Positions 7,187 to 7,187 of a DNA stretch of 7,187 bases are shown here, one piece after another; positions within the stretch are counted from its first letter, which is position 1, and every line of letters begins with the position of its first letter. Below the pieces are notes generated by a model, which was not told where the DNA came from, searched no databases, and saw nothing but the letters and a program-made list of their open reading frames with translations. Both the position numbers and the translations under genes were made by a program. Source of the stretch: Caldilineaceae bacterium (lineage in GTDB: Bacteria > Chloroflexota > Anaerolineae > Caldilineales > Caldilineaceae); assembly GCA_014879855.1 (NCBI GenBank), contig JACSRH010000359.1:1-7187 (forward strand), read 5' to 3'.

Positions 7187-7187
7187 G

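Overview
The window is GC-rich bacterial DNA with three genes, all on the minus strand. Read in the direction of transcription they are a large transcriptional regulator (BTAD/SARP-type DNA-binding module fused to an AAA ATPase and TPR-like repeats; 6736 to 3452), a berberine-bridge-type FAD-linked oxidase (3263 to 1852, broken by one frameshift near 2360) and a PLP-dependent decarboxylase of the aromatic-amino-acid decarboxylase group (1731 to 379). The regulator architecture, the GC-rich coding style and a GCAGAG-rich intergenic palindrome fit a Chloroflexota-like genome, possibly an Anaerolineae or Roseiflexus relative. That is an inference from style, not a demonstrated placement.

Layout: 1-378 has no convincing gene and holds a 16-bp tandem duplication and a small inverted repeat. 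Positions 379-1737 encode the decarboxylase, with a ribosome binding site and a run of three ATG codons. Positions 1738-1851 form a short gap with a 9-bp-stem inverted repeat just downstream of the oxidase. Positions 1852-3263 hold the oxidase, with a strong AGGAGG site. Positions 3264-3451 form the oxidase leader, which contains three direct repeats of TAACGSS type at 11-12 bp spacing, an AT-rich -10-like box and a 12-bp tandem repeat straddling the regulator stop codon. Positions 3452-6736 encode the regulator. Positions 6791-7187 are intergenic, with a roughly 147-bp palindromic element bounded by 14-bp imperfect inverted repeats and, at the very edge, a short minus-strand reading frame that may be a gene remnant.

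Taken together, this looks like a small regulated unit for specialised amine metabolism. The decarboxylase would make an amine from an amino acid, the covalent-flavin oxidase would oxidise that amine or a derivative, and the adjacent SARP-like ATPase regulator may act through the helically phased repeats in front of the oxidase. The pathway link and the operator are inferences; the families, the frameshift and the repeats are directly visible. I saw no CRISPR array, tRNA, rRNA or transposase gene.
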